The translations under genes and the position numbers were made by a program. Positions 61,176-64,000 of a stretch of DNA of 64,000 bases are shown piece after piece. The notes below the pieces were generated by a model. That model was given only the letters and a program-made list of their open reading frames with translations, had not been told where the DNA came from and did no database searches. The stretch lies in assembly GCF_001517085.1 (NCBI RefSeq), contig NZ_LRAC01000098.1, forward strand, positions 62,001-126,000, read 5' to 3'. Source of the DNA: Paenibacillus sp. DMB5 (GTDB lineage: Bacteria; Bacillota; Bacilli; Paenibacillales; Paenibacillaceae). Each line of letters begins with the position of its first letter. Positions within the stretch are counted from its first letter, which is position 1.

Positions 61176-62843
61176 TTAACCTGCTCCGGTAATTTGCGCT
61201 TGAAGCCGTTCTGTCTCTTCCTCAATCTGCTTCAGATCAATCCGCTCAAACAGCAGGGTCAGGTTCTGAATGGTTTGTCCTGCCGTTACGGAGATGCTGT
61301 GCCAGCAGGGCTGCCCAAGAGCAAGGAAGGTGCGGATCTTGCCGCAGGAAAAGGGAACAAAGGGATTTAACAGGTTAGCCAGGTTAGCAATGATCTGCAC
61401 ACTGTTGTACAGGGTATTGCTGCAGGCTGCGGGATTCTCCCTTAAGGTTGCCCAGGGCTTTTGCTCGTCGAAGGTTTTGTTAGCCTGGCGGACTGTTGCA
61501 AAAATGCCCTCAAGCGCGTCCTTGAACCTGCCTGCTTCAATAAGGGTTCCGGCCTTTAAATAAGATTCATTAATCGTATCGCTCCATAGCGGATCTGCTT
61601 CTCCCTGGGGCACCCGTCCGTCGAATGCCTTATTAATGAAAGCAAGAGTCCGGTTGACGAAATTGCCGAAGGCTCCGAGCAGCTCACTGTTATGGCTGTG
61701 GATAAATTCCCGCCAGGAAAAATCAGTGTCCCGCTTCTCGGGGCCGTTTGCTATGAGAAAATAACGGAGAGAATCCGGCTGATAGCGGCTGAGTATATCG
61801 GGAACCCAGACCGCCCAGTTCCGGCTGGTGGAGAATTTCTGGCCTTCGAGGGTCATGTATTCGCAGGCAAACAGCCGGTCAGGCAAATGCAGACCGCCTG
61901 AGCCCATAAGTATAGCGGGCCAAATGAGACTGTGGAACGGAACATTGTCTTTGCCGTGTACATAATAGGCGCGGATGTCCCGGCCAGAAGTGCTGTCGCC
62001 GCTGCTTTCCAGCCAGAAGTCCTCCCAGCTTCCGCCTGTTTGCCGGGCCCACTGTCTGCTGGCGGACAGATAGCCGCTGACCGCCTCGATCCAGACGTAG
62101 ATTTTTTTGCCGCTGAAGCTGCCGACCGGAACATCTACCCCCCAATCCAGATCACGGGTTGCTGCGCGGTCCTGAAGTCCTTCCTGCAGGTACCGTTTTG
62201 TGAGCCGAACTGCATTCTCCCTCCAGCCAATCCCGGCATCCGCGTAAGCAGCCAGCTCATCCTGCAGCTTCGATAATGCAAGATAATAATGCTCGGTGGG
62301 ACGCAGGACAGGAGAGGTCCCGCAGATTTTGCAGACCCGTTCCAGCAGATCGGCCGGATCAAGCAGAGCCGAGCAATAATCGCATTGATCACCCCGCGCC
62401 GGCTGTCCGCAGTGCGGACAGATCCCCTCCACGTAGCGGTCCGGGAGAAAACGCTGGTCCTGCTCGCAGTAGCACTGCAGCGTAGACCGGGTATACAGAT
62501 ATCCCTGGTCCAGCAGCCGCAAAAAAAGCTCCTGGACAACCCGGTGATGGCCGGGCTGATCTGTGCGTGTATACAGGTCATACGTGAAGCTCAGCCGGCT
62601 GAAGCACTCCACGAATTCATCATGGTATCTTCCGGCAAATTCTCCCGGGGATACACCTTCCTTGGCGGCTTGTACCGCCACCGGTGTTCCGTGACAATCA
62701 CTTCCGGATACATACAGCACCTCGTCGCCGGTTGCACGGTGGTACCGGGCCAGAATGTCACCGGGCAGAATGCTTGCCAATCTGCCGAGATGCAGTGAAC
62801 CGTTGGCGTAAGGCCAGGCTCCGCCGATAAAAATGTTTGCCAT
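61176..62843 (-). CDS. metG: Methionyl-tRNA synthetase, short second form
   Basis: A class I synthetase beginning MANIFIGGAWPYANGSLHLG, with a HIGH-like HLGR and the KMSKS equivalent KFSTSRN. The connective peptide holds four Cys pairs typical of two zinc knuckles (CPHC, CDYC, CKIC and an N-terminal partner). The C-terminal tRNA-binding dimerisation domain is absent, giving 555 residues. Bacteria with such a form often have a standard MetRS elsewhere. The ATG at 62843 follows AGGAGGAGAAGAACG. A T-box leader precedes it. Confidence 0.88.
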   Translation of the reverse strand: MANIFIGGAWPYANGSLHLGRLASILPGDILARYHRATGDEVLYVSGSDCHGTPVAVQAAKEGVSPGEFAGRYHDEFVECFSRLSFTYDLYTRTDQPGHHRVVQELFLRLLDQGYLYTRSTLQCYCEQDQRFLPDRYVEGICPHCGQPARGDQCDYCSALLDPADLLERVCKICGTSPVLRPTEHYYLALSKLQDELAAYADAGIGWRENAVRLTKRYLQEGLQDRAATRDLDWGVDVPVGSFSGKKIYVWIEAVSGYLSASRQWARQTGGSWEDFWLESSGDSTSGRDIRAYYVHGKDNVPFHSLIWPAILMGSGGLHLPDRLFACEYMTLEGQKFSTSRNWAVWVPDILSRYQPDSLRYFLIANGPEKRDTDFSWREFIHSHNSELLGAFGNFVNRTLAFINKAFDGRVPQGEADPLWSDTINESYLKAGTLIEAGRFKDALEGIFATVRQANKTFDEQKPWATLRENPAACSNTLYNSVQIIANLANLLNPFVPFSCGKIRTFLALGQPCWHSISVTAGQTIQNLTLLFERIDLKQIEEETERLQAQITGAG

Positions 62844-62882
62844 TCGTTCTTCTCCTCCTGCTGATTCGATTATTTGAACAAC

Positions 62883-62917
62883 AAAAAAGACTCCTGTCCC
62901 CAAAAGGGACGGGAGCC
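62883..62917 (-). terminator. T-box terminator hairpin
   Basis: GGCTCCCGTCCC and GGGGACAGGAGTC arms around TTTT, followed by TTTTTT on the minus strand. Confidence 0.8.
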
Positions 62918-63186
62918 TGTGCTCACGTGTTACCACCCAACTTCGTTAATGCCTTGCGGCCTTCACCTCTTCAGGTACGCCGCCGGTCAGACGGGTATAC
63001 CCTAGCACGTTAACGGATGCAGGTTCCGGCGCAGCCTACAACCAATCAAAGGGTTTCGGTGCGCAGCTCAGAGACCATATTCCCGTGGGTTTTCTCTGCT
63101 CCTTTTCAGCGGACGGAGCTCTCTGTGAGAGAATTGCCAAGGTACTCTTTCTCTTCCCAGCTTTTGTAATATCCTAATTACTGGTT
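62883..63186 (-). ncRNA. T-box riboswitch (methionine)
   Basis: On the minus strand the conserved T-box sequence TTGGGTGGTAACACGTG lies at about 62924-62941, followed by the terminator at 62883-62917. A purine-rich specifier region near 63070-63085 reads GGGAATATGGTC, with ATG (Met) at 63076-63078. Uncharged tRNA-Met would promote antitermination and expression of metG. Confidence 0.85.
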
Positions 63187-63215
63187 ATGTTAATGCCAGC
63201 TGCAGCTGAAGTCAA
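63187..63215 (-). promoter_or_regulatory. Promoter of the T-box/metG unit
   Basis: On the minus strand TTGACT and TAACAT are separated by 17 bp, just upstream of the T-box leader. Confidence 0.6.
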
Positions 63216-63285
63216 GCGTAAGTTTATAATCCTTCCTAAACGTCAAAGCTGGAAACAGCAGATCTGATTAGGAGGAAAGAATCAT

Positions 63286-63504
63286 ATGCGCAAAGACAAT
63301 AAGACTTTTATTACAGGCCTCTGTGCGGCTCTGCTGCTGGTGCTTACCGGTTGTACGGCTGCTTATCAGGCACCGAAGACCGCCCCGATACACAGTATGA
63401 CGGAACTGGGCGGTAACCTGGATCCCCTGGATCGGACGGTGTCGCCGGTAATACAGGATGTTTATGACCGTTCCATTCCTGCTGAGGTGTATTCCGCGGA
63501 TTAA
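63286..63504 (+). CDS. Small unknown lipoprotein
   Basis: A 72-residue protein with a signal peptide ending in lipobox VLTGC. The mature part of some 50 residues is polar. AGGAGGAAAGAATCAT precedes the ATG. No family recognised. Confidence 0.7.
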   Translation: MRKDNKTFITGLCAALLLVLTGCTAAYQAPKTAPIHSMTELGGNLDPLDRTVSPVIQDVYDRSIPAEVYSAD

Positions 63505-63615
63505 ACCTGCGTATGAACCGGTCTTTTGGCGGACAGCAGTTTCCCTATACAGATATTCAAAAATTCTGTATAATAATTCAACTGTCGTTTGACATAGAGA
63601 GGAGAGGCAGAGAAT

Positions 63616-64000
63616 ATGGCAGCGGAGATCGTACATGTAACTACGGAGGAACAGCTTCAGATGGGGCTGGACATTCGCAAAAAAGTATTCGTGGAAGAGC
63701 AGCAGGTTCCGGCGGAAGAGGAGATCGATGAATACGATGTAATCGGCGACCAGGTGCATCATCTGCTGGTTGTGGAAGACGGCGTTCCGGTTGCCGCCGG
63801 CAGACTGATTTACTATAAAGCGGGCTCTGCCAAGATGCAGCGGATCGCTGTGCATAAGGAACACCGGAGCAAGGGGTACGGCCGTGTCCTGCTTATGGCG
63901 CTTGAAGAGCGTGCCAGGGAGCTGGGCCTTGTGTTCTCGGTGCTGGATGCGCAGTGCCAGGCGGAAGATTTCTATGCCAAGCAGGGATACGAGGTCATCT
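63616..64000 (+). CDS. GNAT acetyltransferase (YjcF/ElaA-like), 3'-partial
   Basis: Starts ATG 63616 after GAGAGGAGAGGCAGAGA and runs off the window. It reads MAAEIVHVTTEEQLQMGLDI, RKKVFVEEQQVPAEEEIDEY and, at motif A, MQRIAVHKEHRSKGYGRVLL with the acetyl-CoA loop RSKGYG. QAEDFYAKQGYEVI is the usual C-terminal part. The N-terminal VRKKVFVEEQxVP pattern is typical of YjcF-type acetyltransferases. Confidence 0.87.
   Translation, partial: MAAEIVHVTTEEQLQMGLDIRKKVFVEEQQVPAEEEIDEYDVIGDQVHHLLVVEDGVPVAAGRLIYYKAGSAKMQRIAVHKEHRSKGYGRVLLMALEERARELGLVFSVLDAQCQAEDFYAKQGYEVI

Overview
This is about 64 kb of chromosomal DNA from a low-to-mid GC Firmicute, almost certainly Paenibacillus or a close relative. 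The assignment is by inference. It rests on strong AGGAGG-type ribosome sites, frequent GTG/TTG starts, a T-box leader, GlnR, Rex and Fur-like sites, DUF3231 and DUF3888 proteins, GH94 and GH127 carbohydrate enzymes, and palindromic intergenic repeats typical of that genus. No phage, IS transposase, CRISPR array or rRNA was found. One tRNA gene (tRNA-Val, GAC) is present.

Layout. 1-0.85 kb: 3' part of an unknown gene. 1.1-4.5 kb (minus): vanR-vanS-vanY-vanZ-like cluster without vanHAX. 4.8-7.0 kb: NarL-type two-component system plus a YcnI-like metal-binding membrane protein. 7.4-16.4 kb: an AT-rich run of small, mostly plus-strand genes of unknown function that looks like an orphan immunity-gene island, with a two-P-loop ATPase and a glutathione peroxidase inside it. 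16.9-31.8 kb: housekeeping and stress genes (metallophosphoesterase, SDR/LysR pair, nitroreductase, DUF1641-NDH-2 pair with a Rex-like site, SGNH hydrolase, methionine aminopeptidase, DJ-1 family protein, Rrf2 regulator, VOC dioxygenase, NmrA-like reductase). 31.9-37.5 kb: CPA1 antiporter, GNAT, ThrE-type exporter pair, YitT and DUF3231 proteins. 37.6-45.2 kb: carbohydrate block with AraC/GH127 and LacI/cellobiose phosphorylase. 45.4-48.3 kb: a degenerate ABC ATPase fused to a LytTR DNA-binding domain, followed by a true ABC transporter. 48.4-51.2 kb: Fur-controlled siderophore-binding lipoprotein and an AraC regulator carrying its own binding-protein domain. 51.3-53.9 kb: 5-oxoprolinase pxpBCA. 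54.1-55.8 kb (minus): glnK-amtB. 56-60.4 kb: secreted cysteine protease, DUF1796, ferritin-like and serine acetyltransferase-like genes. 60.4-64 kb: tRNA-Val, NUDIX hydrolase, T-box-controlled second methionyl-tRNA synthetase, a small lipoprotein and a GNAT truncated by the window end.

A striking global feature is that about fourteen genes are interrupted by what looks like the loss of exactly one base, while the remainder of each protein continues intact in the new frame. This looks more like residual sequencing indels than fourteen pseudogenes. Affected genes are annotated across the break and the position of each break is given.

The best candidate for an under-described system is the LytTR/pseudo-ABC regulator with its transporter. 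Three 11-bp direct repeats spaced exactly 21 bp lie over the transporter promoter. Also notable are two 133-bp inverted-repeat elements of one family in opposite orientation, a perfect 16-bp inverted repeat that encloses a ribosome site and start codon, and a predicted lipoprotein whose only domain looks like an excisionase-type DNA-binding fold.
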